DNA of 15,512 nt. Origin: MGR-bin208 sp043779285 (GTDB lineage Bacteria > Bacteroidota > Bacteroidia > Chitinophagales > Chitinophagaceae). Under the pieces are notes generated by a model. That model saw only the letters and a program-made list of their open reading frames with translations. It was not told the origin of the DNA and made no database searches. Below, in pieces: positions 6,004-14,727 of the stretch (position 1 is its first letter; every line of letters begins with the position of its first letter). Location of the stretch: assembly GCA_043779285.1 (NCBI GenBank), contig JAYWEL010000276.1:1-15512 (forward strand). The letters are read 5' to 3'. A program made the position numbers and the translations under genes.

Positions 6004-8688
6004 ATGGAACTTACAAAAAATTTCGAACATCTAGCAGCAGAAGAAAAATGGTACCAACATTGGATGGAAAAAGGATATTTCTACAGCACACCTGATGACC
6101 GTGAACCATATACGGTTGTAATACCTCCACCCAATGTTACGGGGATTTTACACATGGGGCATTGTTTAAATAATACCATTCAGGATATTTTGGTTCGTCG
6201 TGCCCGTATGATGGGTAAGAATGCCTGTTGGGTTCCGGGTACCGACCATGCATCTATTGCCACAGAAGCCAAAGTGGTGGCTATGCTCAGAGAAAGAGGC
6301 ATCAATAAATCTACTTTAAGCCGGGACGAGTTTTTAGCTTATTCCTGGGAGTGGAAAGAAAAATATGGCGGCATCATTTTGCAGCAGTTAAAGAAACTGG
6401 GATGCAGCCTTGATTGGAACCGCACCTCTTTCACCATGGATCCCGACTATTACCAGTCGGTCATAAAAGTATTTATCGATCTGCACAGCAAGGGTCATAT
6501 TTATCGGGGAAAAAGAATGATTAATTGGGATGTGAAAGCGAAAACAGCCCTGAGTGATGAAGAAGTCATTTTTAAAGAAGTAAACAGCAAACTATACCAT
6601 CTTCGATATCAGTTGGAAGATGAAGCCGGAAATCCGATTCCTTTTTCAACAGAAAATGAAGGTATCTCTATTGCCACTGTAAGACCTGAAACAATTTTAG
6701 GTGATACGGCCATCTGTGTAAATCCTACCGATGAACGTTACTTGCACCTACATGGAAAATTTGCTTATGTACCATTGATCAACAGACGTATCCCGATTAT
6801 AACTGATGAATATGTAACTGTTGAATTTGGAACCGGTGCGTTAAAAGTTACGCCGGCACATGATATGAACGATTACCAGCTTGGACAAAAACACAAACTG
6901 GAAGTTGTAGATATATTAAATGATGATGGCACGATGAGCACAGAAGCTCAATTATATATTGGTGAAGACCGTTTTGCTGTACGCAAAAAAATTGTTTTAG
7001 AACTGGAAGAAAAAGGGCATTTAGTCAAGACAGAAGAATATACCAATCAGATTGGATTTTCTGAACGGACGGATGTAGTGGTAGAACCAAGGCTTTCCCT
7101 GCAATGGTGGGTTTCTATGAAAAAATTGTCGGAACCGGCACTGGAAGCAGTTATGAAAGAGGATATTAAATTCCATCCTCCAAAATTTAAAAACCTCTAT
7201 CGTCATTGGATGGAGAATATCAAGGACTGGTGTATCAGCCGTCAGTTGTGGTGGGGTCATCGCATACCTGCTTGGTATGACGCTGAAGGCAATGTATTTA
7301 TTGCCGAAAATGCAGATGCAGCTTTATTACAGGCCAAAGAAAAAAATCCATCACTGACAATGGAAGATCTCCGGCAGGATGAAGATTGCCTGGATACCTG
7401 GTTCTCTTCCTGGCTATGGCCTTTCGAAGTTTTTAAAGGTTATTCCAATCCGGATAATGAAGAAATTAATTATTACTATCCAACCAATACGGTGGTTACT
7501 GCACCCGAAATTATTTTCTTCTGGGTTGCACGTATGATCGTTGCCGGTTTTGAATACAAGAAGGAAATTCCATTCAAGGATGTTTATTTCACCGGAATAG
7601 TAAGGGATAAGCAAGGACGGAAAATGAGTAAGAGTCTGGGTAATTCTCCCGACCTTCTTGAGTTGATCCATCGCTATGGTGCAGATGCCGTACGATTCGG
7701 CATCATGATCTCCTCTCCAGCCGGAAATGATTTATTGTTTGATGAGTCCTCCATCGAACAGGGAAAGCATTTCAATAATAAATTGTGGAATGCCTTGAAG
7801 CTGATTCAAATGTGGAAGACAAATGAAATAATGATGGTAGAATATGACAGTCCTGAATCATACCAAAAAGCAACATTTGCTGCACATTGGTTTGAAAGCA
7901 GGCTGGAGGAAGTGAAAAAGGAACTGGAAGTGATGTACAGTCAATTCCGTTTGAGTGATGCATTGAAAACCGTGTATTCCCTTATCTGGAACGACTTCTG
8001 CAGCTGGTATCTCGAATGGGTGAAACCGCCATACGGCGAACCAATCAATGGACATCTATTAAGCAAAACCGAAACGTTTTTTGAAGAACTCATGGAATTG
8101 TTACACCCGTTCATGCCATTTATTTCAGAAGAAATATATCATAAAATCAACGAACGGGAGCCTGGAAATGATCTTTGCATCAAACAGGTTGAGCAAGAAA
8201 AATTTGTTAGCCCATTAAAAGGAGATCATCCATATCTGGATTTAGGAAAACAATTACAACTATGCATAACAGCCATTCGAGATGCCCGTAATAAGGCTCA
8301 ACTAAAACCAAAAGATATTATCAAACTGCATTTACAAACCGATAAGAAAGATGTTTACGATTTTATTGGTCCAATTTTACTTGGACAAGTGAATGCTGAA
8401 AGCCTTCAATTCACAGATGAAAATGTTGACAATACGATTGCCGTTGTTACAGACACTGAACGATTCTTCATTGAAACAGATCAAGTGATGGATACGGCTG
8501 CACAGAAAGATCAACTGTTGAAAGACCTGGATTATCTGAAAGGTTTTTTAGACTCGGTAAATAAGAAATTAAGCAATGAACGTTTTGTTCAAAATGCAAA
8601 ACCCGAAGTAGTAGATATTGAAATAAAGAAACGGGATGATACAGAAGCTAAAATAAAAGCTATTGAAGAAAGTCTGCTGACACTTTAA
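6004..8688 (+). CDS. valS: Valyl-tRNA synthetase
   Basis: Cytoplasmic class Ia aminoacyl-tRNA synthetase that charges tRNA-Val with valine at the cost of ATP and edits mis-activated threonine. The HIGH-type signature is HMGH at residues 50-53, inside PPPNVTGILHMGH. KMSKS is at 540-544 (GRKMSKSLGN). Between them is the inserted editing (CP1) domain, including ATVRPETILGDTA near residue 220 and the GTGALKVTPAHD block near 275-290. An anticodon-binding helical domain follows at about 600-760. The C-terminal 60 or so residues form the charged coiled coil typical of ValRS. The length of 894 residues is normal for the family. The ATG start directly follows a leader driven by a consensus promoter. 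It is transcribed alone and ends at a strong hairpin terminator. No missing motif or disruption was seen. Confidence 0.98.
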   Translation: MELTKNFEHLAAEEKWYQHWMEKGYFYSTPDDREPYTVVIPPPNVTGILHMGHCLNNTIQDILVRRARMMGKNACWVPGTDHASIATEAKVVAMLRERGINKSTLSRDEFLAYSWEWKEKYGGIILQQLKKLGCSLDWNRTSFTMDPDYYQSVIKVFIDLHSKGHIYRGKRMINWDVKAKTALSDEEVIFKEVNSKLYHLRYQLEDEAGNPIPFSTENEGISIATVRPETILGDTAICVNPTDERYLHLHGKFAYVPLINRRIPIITDEYVTVEFGTGALKVTPAHDMNDYQLGQKHKLEVVDILNDDGTMSTEAQLYIGEDRFAVRKKIVLELEEKGHLVKTEEYTNQIGFSERTDVVVEPRLSLQWWVSMKKLSEPALEAVMKEDIKFHPPKFKNLYRHWMENIKDWCISRQLWWGHRIPAWYDAEGNVFIAENADAALLQAKEKNPSLTMEDLRQDEDCLDTWFSSWLWPFEVFKGYSNPDNEEINYYYPTNTVVTAPEIIFFWVARMIVAGFEYKKEIPFKDVYFTGIVRDKQGRKMSKSLGNSPDLLELIHRYGADAVRFGIMISSPAGNDLLFDESSIEQGKHFNNKLWNALKLIQMWKTNEIMMVEYDSPESYQKATFAAHWFESRLEEVKKELEVMYSQFRLSDALKTVYSLIWNDFCSWYLEWVKPPYGEPINGHLLSKTETFFEELMELLHPFMPFISEEIYHKINEREPGNDLCIKQVEQEKFVSPLKGDHPYLDLGKQLQLCITAIRDARNKAQLKPKDIIKLHLQTDKKDVYDFIGPILLGQVNAESLQFTDENVDNTIAVVTDTERFFIETDQVMDTAAQKDQLLKDLDYLKGFLDSVNKKLSNERFVQNAKPEVVDIEIKKRDDTEAKIKAIEESLLTL

Positions 8689-8706
8689 TGTTTTTAATCA
8701 AACTAA

Positions 8707-8755
8707 AACACACACAAAAAAGCACAACTTACAGTTGTGTTTTTTTGTGTGTGTT
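8707..8755. terminator. Bidirectional hairpin terminator between valS and the barrel protease gene
   Basis: Left arm 8707-8729 pairs with right arm 8733-8755 over 23 base pairs with one G-T wobble (8722/8740) and a TAC loop. The stem contains an A6 run on one arm and a matching T run on the other, flanked by an AC/GT repeat. The internal runs can supply the U tract in either direction. It sits 18 bases after the valS stop and 13 bases before the end of the convergent gene, so it can serve both. Confidence 0.85.
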
Positions 8756-8768
8756 ACTGAATTCAAAT

Positions 8769-11561
8769 CTAGTTTGGAATCAAATTTACAGGCAAAATAA
8801 ATTCGAAACGGTTGCGGACAGTCGGCCCCGATAATTCATTATCCAATAAATGACTCATCCGAAATCCGAAGGTAATCGGATGCTGGTTCCACCACTTGGT
8901 ATCAAAAAATAATTCGCCGCCAACACTTTTTAATTCACGGGTGGTTTTTTTGTCGCGGGAATAATTTTTCGTGAAATCATAAAATAGATTGGCACGGATG
9001 CGTTGAAAATAAACAAGATTTCCAAAGCCCCAATCTGGAAATAAAACAGGGAATTGATAATTACCAGAGACCATCCACATTCTTGAAAAATAATATTCAT
9101 TATAACCTCTTGAATTGGCAAACCGGTTACTGAACAACTGTCTTGTTGTATCTCTTTGCTGGAATGAACTATTTATTACAAGGTTATGATTCTTCATTAT
9201 CCCAGGCAGATACAAGTTCCCTTTCATCAATGCCTGATATCCATTGAACTCGCTGATGGCATACCGATGATTGTATGAAACTGAATATCCCAATCGGGGA
9301 AATAATTGTTGCCTGGCACGTTGAATTTGCTGACTCCAACTGATAAAATGATGCAGGTAATTATAATTCAGATCTTCATGCTGGGTTTTATAATACAACT
9401 GGCGGTTAAATAAATTCGTTCCAGCATTAAAGAAATTATAAGCCCTTCCTTTACTTAGATTCAACGGAATTCGAAAACCGATCCGGGCATCAAACTCATT
9501 CCATAAAACAGTTTTATTGTTGACCACTGCATTGCGGTCATATATATATTCTACTCCTGCAGTGAGGTGTGGAAAGATGCCAGCATAATCCAGATTTACA
9601 CCTCCCGAATTAGTTTTTTCATTTTGATTATACCGGTAATACAGTTCCGTTTGAACCGTGTTCAAAACATTTTGCCCATAAATTGTAAAGCTAAATATCG
9701 GGTCATCATAATCCGGCCTCCAACTATGAAAATTAAATGGCTTATACCCTTTTTTGTATTTACTGATATTAAATTCTCTTGCCGGAGTTTTTATATTCAG
9801 TACATCATCACTGAATCCTTTATTATTGACCGGATACCGGTATACTGTTTTCTGCAATGCCAATGGATTTACTTCGGTCATTTGCAGGTCCTCTAATTTT
9901 AAACTTTTTAACCGGTGACCATTGGCTGTAAAATAAGACCAGTTCAACTTTTCAGCATTGGCACTTACAAAATAATTTCCCAAAAGAGATTCAGTGATTT
10001 TAAATAATTTCTTCCCTTGCAAATCGTATACATACAATTCATCATTGCCCGAAAAGGAAGCCGTAAAATAAATTTCATGTTGCTGTACATTGGGATAACC
10101 AAGCACGGCATAAGATTCGGGAAAAAGTAATTCCATTTTTTCTGAAGCAATATTAATTTTACCCAGGGCCATTTGACCATCGGCAAAACGGATAGCTGAA
10201 ATAATATTTTCGGCATCTAAAAATTTCGGATCGGTATAAAGCAGTCCATCTTTTGCTTCTATTGATTTTATCAATTTCCCATCTGAAGCATCAATAATCT
10301 GCAATTCATTTTTACCATCTTCCCCGATCTTTACTGCAACAATATTTTTCCCATCCTCCGAAATATCAGGTGTAAAATATTTTTCCTTCCGGCCAATGAC
10401 ATGTTGAACGCCGGTATATATATCTAATACTTTAATCAACCCATAATTTACATAGCCGAATCTTGCATCAGGTTCGAACGCAGCATAAACAATTTTACCG
10501 TTTTTATATGAATACTGGTTGTCCAAAGAAATATCCTTTGCCCGCAACTTATATTCCCCGATTTTATCTTTTATAAAAAATGCAGGTATTTGATTGTACC
10601 CTCTTTTCAAATACAATATTGAATCTTCATTGATCTGATATGGAAAAAGGTATTCGGTAAAATGTTTTGATAAGGGTGAATCGAATTCTTTTTCATCTTC
10701 CCGGTTATAAGCAGCAACAGCAGCAGATTGTTCATGCATTGCCTGCTTATAAAAATCTTTATAACGGATGCCCGTATGTTTTTTTACCGCCTGTTGAAAT
10801 GGATAAAACAATCCTTTGTATGCACTGGCATCTCTGGTCACTTTTTCCCAGATATCATCCCCGTATTTTTTACGGCCGTAATTCACCAACAGGTACCCTA
10901 ATGTATAATGATCGGGCACAAAATGTTTCAGGGATCCATTTCGCAGTTTCATCCACGAATATTTTTTTTCTGCCTTCCATAATCCCGGAAATTCATTATT
11001 AAGCGTCGCCAATCTGCCTCTTCCCTGATTGGTTAAAACGGTTTCCTGATATACTGCATCTCCTTCAAAAAACCAGTCAGGTATCGATGCATTGGTTGCC
11101 AATGCATACCCTTCTTCTCCAAACAAAGTATATAGCAGCTTACTTGCGCCATGCCGGAAATTATTATACTGTTGCACATGCCGGTATTCGTGAATAGCCA
11201 GCGTTTTGTGCCAGGGCAAACTTCCCAACTCAAAATTGTTTAAGATGGGTGTTAAAAATAATTCACTCCGGTATGGACCTAAACCCACATAGCCATTCGC
11301 AATGGTTGTCTTGTTTTGTAATACAATATTTATTTTTCTTAATTCATTACCTAACGAAACCGGGTTTTCTTTGGCCAGTTGATGAATGATATTCATTACG
11401 TTCTGTGCTTTTTCTTCCATACCGGGTTGGAAAATGATCCGGGCAGAATCGGTATTCAACTGTTTCCATTTTACAGAAGGAGGATTACCACCGAATTGCT
11501 GACTGATTGCTTTATCGGCAAGGAAAATTAAACCCATGATAAAAAATATCCTGTAATGCAT
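8769..11561 (-). CDS. Secreted gluzincin-like metalloprotease with beta-propeller and outer-membrane barrel
   Basis: A 930-residue exported protein in three parts. Residues 1-20 are a Sec signal peptide with a likely cut after AIS. Residues about 30-290 form a peptidase MA-like (gluzincin) domain: HEYRH with H124, E125 and H128, and a downstream WFFEGDAVYQE helix whose E167 is the expected third zinc ligand. Residues about 310-590 contain repeated beta-rich blocks of TolB/PD40-propeller style. Residues about 610-930 are strand-rich with alternating aromatic residues, as in an outer-membrane barrel of surface-antigen type. The catalytic residues are intact, so an active protease tethered to the outer membrane is plausible. 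Substrate is unknown. A near-consensus promoter lies upstream, and the gene ends at the hairpin shared with valS. Domain order is well supported. The propeller assignment is the weakest part. Confidence 0.82.
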   Translation of the reverse strand: MHYRIFFIMGLIFLADKAISQQFGGNPPSVKWKQLNTDSARIIFQPGMEEKAQNVMNIIHQLAKENPVSLGNELRKINIVLQNKTTIANGYVGLGPYRSELFLTPILNNFELGSLPWHKTLAIHEYRHVQQYNNFRHGASKLLYTLFGEEGYALATNASIPDWFFEGDAVYQETVLTNQGRGRLATLNNEFPGLWKAEKKYSWMKLRNGSLKHFVPDHYTLGYLLVNYGRKKYGDDIWEKVTRDASAYKGLFYPFQQAVKKHTGIRYKDFYKQAMHEQSAAVAAYNREDEKEFDSPLSKHFTEYLFPYQINEDSILYLKRGYNQIPAFFIKDKIGEYKLRAKDISLDNQYSYKNGKIVYAAFEPDARFGYVNYGLIKVLDIYTGVQHVIGRKEKYFTPDISEDGKNIVAVKIGEDGKNELQIIDASDGKLIKSIEAKDGLLYTDPKFLDAENIISAIRFADGQMALGKINIASEKMELLFPESYAVLGYPNVQQHEIYFTASFSGNDELYVYDLQGKKLFKITESLLGNYFVSANAEKLNWSYFTANGHRLKSLKLEDLQMTEVNPLALQKTVYRYPVNNKGFSDDVLNIKTPAREFNISKYKKGYKPFNFHSWRPDYDDPIFSFTIYGQNVLNTVQTELYYRYNQNEKTNSGGVNLDYAGIFPHLTAGVEYIYDRNAVVNNKTVLWNEFDARIGFRIPLNLSKGRAYNFFNAGTNLFNRQLYYKTQHEDLNYNYLHHFISWSQQIQRARQQLFPRLGYSVSYNHRYAISEFNGYQALMKGNLYLPGIMKNHNLVINSSFQQRDTTRQLFSNRFANSRGYNEYYFSRMWMVSGNYQFPVLFPDWGFGNLVYFQRIRANLFYDFTKNYSRDKKTTRELKSVGGELFFDTKWWNQHPITFGFRMSHLLDNELSGPTVRNRFEFILPVNLIPN

Positions 11562-11576
11562 GAATGGTATTTTAAT

Positions 11577-11608
11577 TAAAAATAAACCAGCATTTTTATC
11601 AATACAAA
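11577..11608 (-). promoter_or_regulatory. Predicted promoter of the barrel protease gene
   Basis: On the minus strand TTTG (11608-11605) is followed after 20 bases by TATTTTTA (11584-11577), which differs from the TAnnTTTG box only at the last base. Transcription would start near 11571, giving a leader of only about ten bases before the ATG at 11561. The match is close but in AT-rich DNA, so chance is possible. Confidence 0.45.
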
Positions 11609-11629
11609 AATTTATATGCCAGTTAACTG

Positions 11630-11893
11630 TTGAAAATTTTTGGCACTAACTTTATTGTTACGGTTGTTATGGCTTTGGGCTTGGACTTGTTATTAAGTAC
11701 TCATGATATGGCGAATGTAGATTGGGAAGTTGGATTGCATCTTTGTGCATTAACCGGATTAGCATTTAATGCGATGACTATCGCTATGAATTACCTGTAT
11801 CAGCGCAAATCGTTTACACTTTGGGCTATTGATGCTGGTTATCAGATATTATTCATGTCTTTGATGGGTGCTATTCTTGGAGCTTGGCATTAA
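11630..11893 (+). CDS. DUF1761-like small membrane protein, apparently N-terminally truncated
   Basis: Short hydrophobic protein with about three helices that matches the C-terminal two thirds of DUF1761 proteins: KIFGTNF at the start of a helix, a central helix, and the ending NAGY-like IDAGYQILFMSLMGAILGAW. Function of the family is unknown. DUF1761 proteins are usually about 130 residues and begin with a helix carrying a LGxxWY-type segment, which is absent here. The frame closes at TAA 11624-11626, so the only starts are TTG at 11630 or the internal ATG at 11669 (residue 14). Only 68 bases separate it from the divergent protease gene, leaving no room for the missing part. It is either a remnant or an unusually short member. 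A terminator follows. Confidence 0.6.
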   Translation: MKIFGTNFIVTVVMALGLDLLLSTHDMANVDWEVGLHLCALTGLAFNAMTIAMNYLYQRKSFTLWAIDAGYQILFMSLMGAILGAWH

Positions 11894-11912
11894 TCATTGT
11901 TTAATATTATTG

Positions 11913-11946
11913 AAAACCCTTTTCAAACAGAAAAGGGTTTTTCATT
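11913..11946 (+). terminator. Rho-independent terminator after the DUF1761-like gene
   Basis: AAAACCCTTTTC (11913-11924) pairs with GAAAAGGGTTTT (11930-11941) as a perfect 12-bp stem over an AAACA loop, followed by a T-rich tail. It lies 20 bases after the stop codon and separates this gene from the ABC exporter. Confidence 0.85.
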
Positions 11947-11975
11947 TTACAAAACTTCAACTTTCAGATATTTTC

Positions 11976-12004
11976 ATTGATTGATGTATACAATCTTAAC
12001 TTTG
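11976..12004 (+). promoter_or_regulatory. Predicted promoter of the ABC exporter gene
   Basis: TAACTTTG at 11997-12004 is a full match to the TAnnTTTG box. ATTG at 11976-11979, 17 bases upstream, is a one-base mismatch to the TTTG box at the short end of the usual spacing. The start point would fall near 12010, about 20 bases before the ATG at 12031. Confidence 0.5.
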
Positions 12005-12030
12005 AAAAATTTTAAACCCTAGCCCACGAC

Positions 12031-13773
12031 ATGATTGAAAAGAAAAATAAAGTAACGGTAGCGCAGGCCTTCAAAGAGTTTATCTGGCCAAGAAGAAAAA
12101 TTGTTTTGATTGGTTTAGTACTGATTATTATCAGCAGGCTTGCCAGTTTGGTATTGCCGGGTGCAAGTAAATACCTGATGGATGATGTGATTGTGAAAAA
12201 GGATTTGTATATGCTCAAAATTCTTTTGGCCGTGGTAGGCGGCTCCATTATTATACAATCGATTACTTCTTATTTATTGACCAAACTGCTGAGTGTGGAA
12301 GCACAACACCTCATCTCTTTACTTCGGATAAAAGTGCAGCGGAAAATCCTTTCATTACCCATCAGTTTTTTCGACAACAATAAATCGGGTGCATTGGTAA
12401 GCCGCATCATGACCGATGTGGAAGGTGTACGAAACCTTGTTGGAACCGGATTGGTACAATTGGTTGGCGGATTGATCACTTCTGTTATCTCCCTGGTTTT
12501 ATTGATTAAGATCAGTCCCATGATGACCTTTTATGTATTGGTTCCGGTATTCTTATTTGCTATTGTTGCGATGAAGGCGTTTTCCTATATACGTCCCATT
12601 TTTAAAATGCGTGGCGTTATCAATGCCGATGTAACGGGCAGACTAACTGAGACCATCAATGGTGTACGGGTCATCAAAGGATTTAATGCGGAAGAACAAG
12701 AAAATAAAAGCTTCGAAGCAGGTGTAGATAAACTATACATGAATATCAGAAAAAGTTTGACTTCAACGGCACTGATCACCAGTTCAGCCACTTTACTTTT
12801 AGGTTTTGCTTCAGCCGGCATCATGGGCATTGGTGGATGGATGATTATCAAAGGAGAAATGACTTTTGGTGAATTTCTATCCTTCACACTTTATCTTGGT
12901 TTCATGATTGCACCGATTGTGCAGATGAGTAATATTGGTAGTCAGTTGACCGAAGCATTTGCGGGGTTGGACAGAACCGAAGAGATTATGAATATGGATC
13001 CGGAAGATGATAAATCCATCCGGACAATTCCATTAGCTGAAATAAAAGGCAATATAAAATTCGAAAATGTTTCTTTCTCCTATGAAGAAGGAAAAGAAGT
13101 TGTTCGTGAAATAAATTTCGATGCTCCATCCGGTTCTGTTACTGCACTGGTTGGCAGTTCAGGCTCGGGCAAAACCACTATAGCCAGCCTGGCAGCCACT
13201 TTCATTACTCCCGATTCCGGAAAAATAACCATTGATGGTACCGACCTAAGCAAAGTAATTTTAACTGATTACCGCAAATATTTGGGTGTAGTATTACAGG
13301 ATGATTTTCTGTTTGAAGGAACCATCCGAGAAAATATTTTATTTGCCAGGCCCAATGCAGGTGAAGAAAAATTAAATGCTGCTGTAAATGCAGCGTATGT
13401 AAATGAATTTACCGACAGGTTTGAAAAGGGATTGGATACAATCATCGGCGAAAGAGGAATCAAATTATCGGGTGGACAAAGACAACGTATTACGATAGCA
13501 AGAGCCATTCTTGCCGATCCAAAAATCATTATCCTGGATGAAGCCACTTCAAACTTGGATACAGAAAGTGAATCGCTGATACAACAAAGTTTGAATGAGT
13601 TGATGAAAGGCAGAACAACATTTGTAATAGCACACCGGTTGAGCACCATCCGCAAAGCTGATCAGATACTGGTTATTGAATCGGGAGAAATTGCAGAAAG
13701 AGGCAACCATCAAGATCTGATTGATAAAAAAGGTCGTTATTATGAATTGTTTACTTACCAGTCAAGAATATAA
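12031..13773 (+). CDS. ABC exporter half-transporter, MsbA-like (membrane and ATPase domains fused)
   Basis: Inner-membrane exporter of 580 residues that would work as a homodimer, using ATP to move lipids or hydrophobic compounds outward. Residues about 20-310 form the six-helix type 1 exporter membrane domain, with the SFFDNNKSGALVSR segment (112-125) typical of the coupling region. The ATPase domain spans about 340-580: Walker A GSSGSGKT at 375-382, Q-loop Q423, signature LSGGQ at 479-483, Walker B IIILDE ending at E504, D-loop SNLD, and switch H535 in IAHRLST. All catalytic residues are intact. It follows a terminator and a predicted promoter, and is followed after 58 bases by a small membrane protein and then the methyltransferase and acylphosphatase genes. 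Substrate cannot be read from the sequence. MsbA-like lipid flipping and drug export are both possible. Confidence 0.95.
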   Translation: MIEKKNKVTVAQAFKEFIWPRRKIVLIGLVLIIISRLASLVLPGASKYLMDDVIVKKDLYMLKILLAVVGGSIIIQSITSYLLTKLLSVEAQHLISLLRIKVQRKILSLPISFFDNNKSGALVSRIMTDVEGVRNLVGTGLVQLVGGLITSVISLVLLIKISPMMTFYVLVPVFLFAIVAMKAFSYIRPIFKMRGVINADVTGRLTETINGVRVIKGFNAEEQENKSFEAGVDKLYMNIRKSLTSTALITSSATLLLGFASAGIMGIGGWMIIKGEMTFGEFLSFTLYLGFMIAPIVQMSNIGSQLTEAFAGLDRTEEIMNMDPEDDKSIRTIPLAEIKGNIKFENVSFSYEEGKEVVREINFDAPSGSVTALVGSSGSGKTTIASLAATFITPDSGKITIDGTDLSKVILTDYRKYLGVVLQDDFLFEGTIRENILFARPNAGEEKLNAAVNAAYVNEFTDRFEKGLDTIIGERGIKLSGGQRQRITIARAILADPKIIILDEATSNLDTESESLIQQSLNELMKGRTTFVIAHRLSTIRKADQILVIESGEIAERGNHQDLIDKKGRYYELFTYQSRI

Positions 13774-13831
13774 AATTGTACGGTTATGTTGTAGATTTAT
13801 ACTGTCATTTTAAAATAATAAATCATACATC

Positions 13832-14017
13832 ATGAACCGGGAAAAAATTCTTTTCTTAAGAAACCTTTTATTTAGAACATTCATAATAGGATTGATTCTG
13901 GCCATTCTCCTCTTTCTTATAACCTGGGTTGTATGGGATCAATGGGCTTCATTTTTATACGGCAAATTTAAAATTGATGAAAAAATGCTGGGAGAACTGG
14001 TTGTAAATTCTTTTTAA
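13832..14017 (+). CDS. Small membrane protein, probably cut short by an in-frame stop
   Basis: Predicted 61-residue protein of unknown function. It has a basic N terminus (MNREKILFLRN), one strong transmembrane helix at about residues 14-36 and a short soluble stretch ending in LGELVVNSF. The striking point is the stop: TAA at 14015-14017 is followed in the same frame by 24 more codons. These encode a second hydrophobic helix (LFLFFLVLAPAIALHTLA) and a basic end, GKK, before a second TAA at 14090-14092. One base change would restore an 86-residue two-helix protein. Similar two-helix proteins are, as far as I recall, widespread in Bacteroidota, but I cannot check this. It lies 58 bases after the ABC exporter and the open frame ends six bases before the methyltransferase start. 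Confidence 0.6.
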   Translation: MNREKILFLRNLLFRTFIIGLILAILLFLITWVVWDQWASFLYGKFKIDEKMLGELVVNSF

Positions 14018-14092
14018 AACCTTCGGCTATTTTTATTTTTTTTAGTCCTTGCTCCAGCCATTGCATTGCATACATTGGCAGGAAAAAAATAA
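14018..14092 (+). other. In-frame continuation of the small membrane protein after the stop codon
   Basis: The same reading frame stays open for 24 sense codons after TAA 14015-14017, encoding a clean transmembrane helix and a GKK tail, and closes at TAA 14090-14092. There is no start codon of its own except unlikely TTG or CTG codons. It is best read as the detached C-terminal half of the preceding gene, made only by readthrough or not at all. Confidence 0.55.
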
Positions 14093-14098
14093 ATTGAA

Positions 14099-14725
14099 AT
14101 GAGTATAGAGAACGCATACAATCAATGGGCATCGCAATACGATTCGATGGAAAACAAGACAAGAGACCTGGAAAAATTGGCCAAGCAAAAAACCCTCGCA
14201 TCCATTGATTTCAAAAGTGTTTTGGAACTGGGATGCGGAACCGGAAAAAACACGGAATGGATTTCCGAAAAAGCGAGTTATGTTTTAGCAATCGATTTTT
14301 CGGAAGAGATGATTGCAAAAGCAAAAGAAAAAATAATTGCAGACCATGTATTTTTTGCTAATGCAGATATCAGCAAGCCTTGGAATTTTACTAAAGAAAA
14401 ATTTGATTTAGCAACCTGTAGTTTAATTCTGGAACATATTCAGAATCTTGATTTTGTTTTTTCTGAAGCATTTAAAGTGCTTGAAAAAGAAGGACTATTC
14501 TATATCTGCGAGTTGCATCCTTTTAAACAATATACTGGCAGCAAGGCCAGATATGAACAGGATAATAAATTACATGTGTTGGAATGTTATACACACCATC
14601 TTTCAGAATACCTAGATGCTGCTACTAAAAATGGTTTTGAATTAAAACTAATTGATGAATGGTTCGACTCAGAAGACCGGACAGAAATTCCAAGGCTTAT
14701 TTCTTTTCTGTTTAAAAAACATTAG
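14099..14725 (+). CDS. Class I SAM-dependent methyltransferase
   Basis: Cytoplasmic methyltransferase of 208 residues with the Rossmann-type SAM-binding fold. Motif I is VLELGCGTGKNT at about residues 41-52. The acidic residue after strand 2 is D66 in LAIDFSEEM, which would hold the ribose of SAM. A third contact is NADIS near residues 88-92, and the motif IV region is FDLATCSLILEHI. The C-terminal part contains HPF and a YTHHLSEY segment of the kind that shapes the acceptor pocket in Methyltransf_11-type enzymes. The substrate cannot be told. The start ATG at 14099 lies six bases after the small membrane frame closes, and the stop is two bases before the acylphosphatase start, so it sits in a tight gene string with both. 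Confidence 0.9.
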   Translation: MSIENAYNQWASQYDSMENKTRDLEKLAKQKTLASIDFKSVLELGCGTGKNTEWISEKASYVLAIDFSEEMIAKAKEKIIADHVFFANADISKPWNFTKEKFDLATCSLILEHIQNLDFVFSEAFKVLEKEGLFYICELHPFKQYTGSKARYEQDNKLHVLECYTHHLSEYLDAATKNGFELKLIDEWFDSEDRTEIPRLISFLFKKH

Positions 14726-14727
14726 TC

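Noticed and set aside
11616..11633. Five-codon reading frame ATG...TGA overlapping the TTG start of the DUF1761-like gene, as a leader peptide
   Set aside because: So short a frame is expected by chance, and no hairpin or repeated codon suggests attenuation.
13269..13655. 128-residue minus-strand frame inside the ABC exporter
   Set aside because: It is the complement of the conserved ATPase domain, whose Walker A, signature and Walker B motifs are intact on the plus strand.
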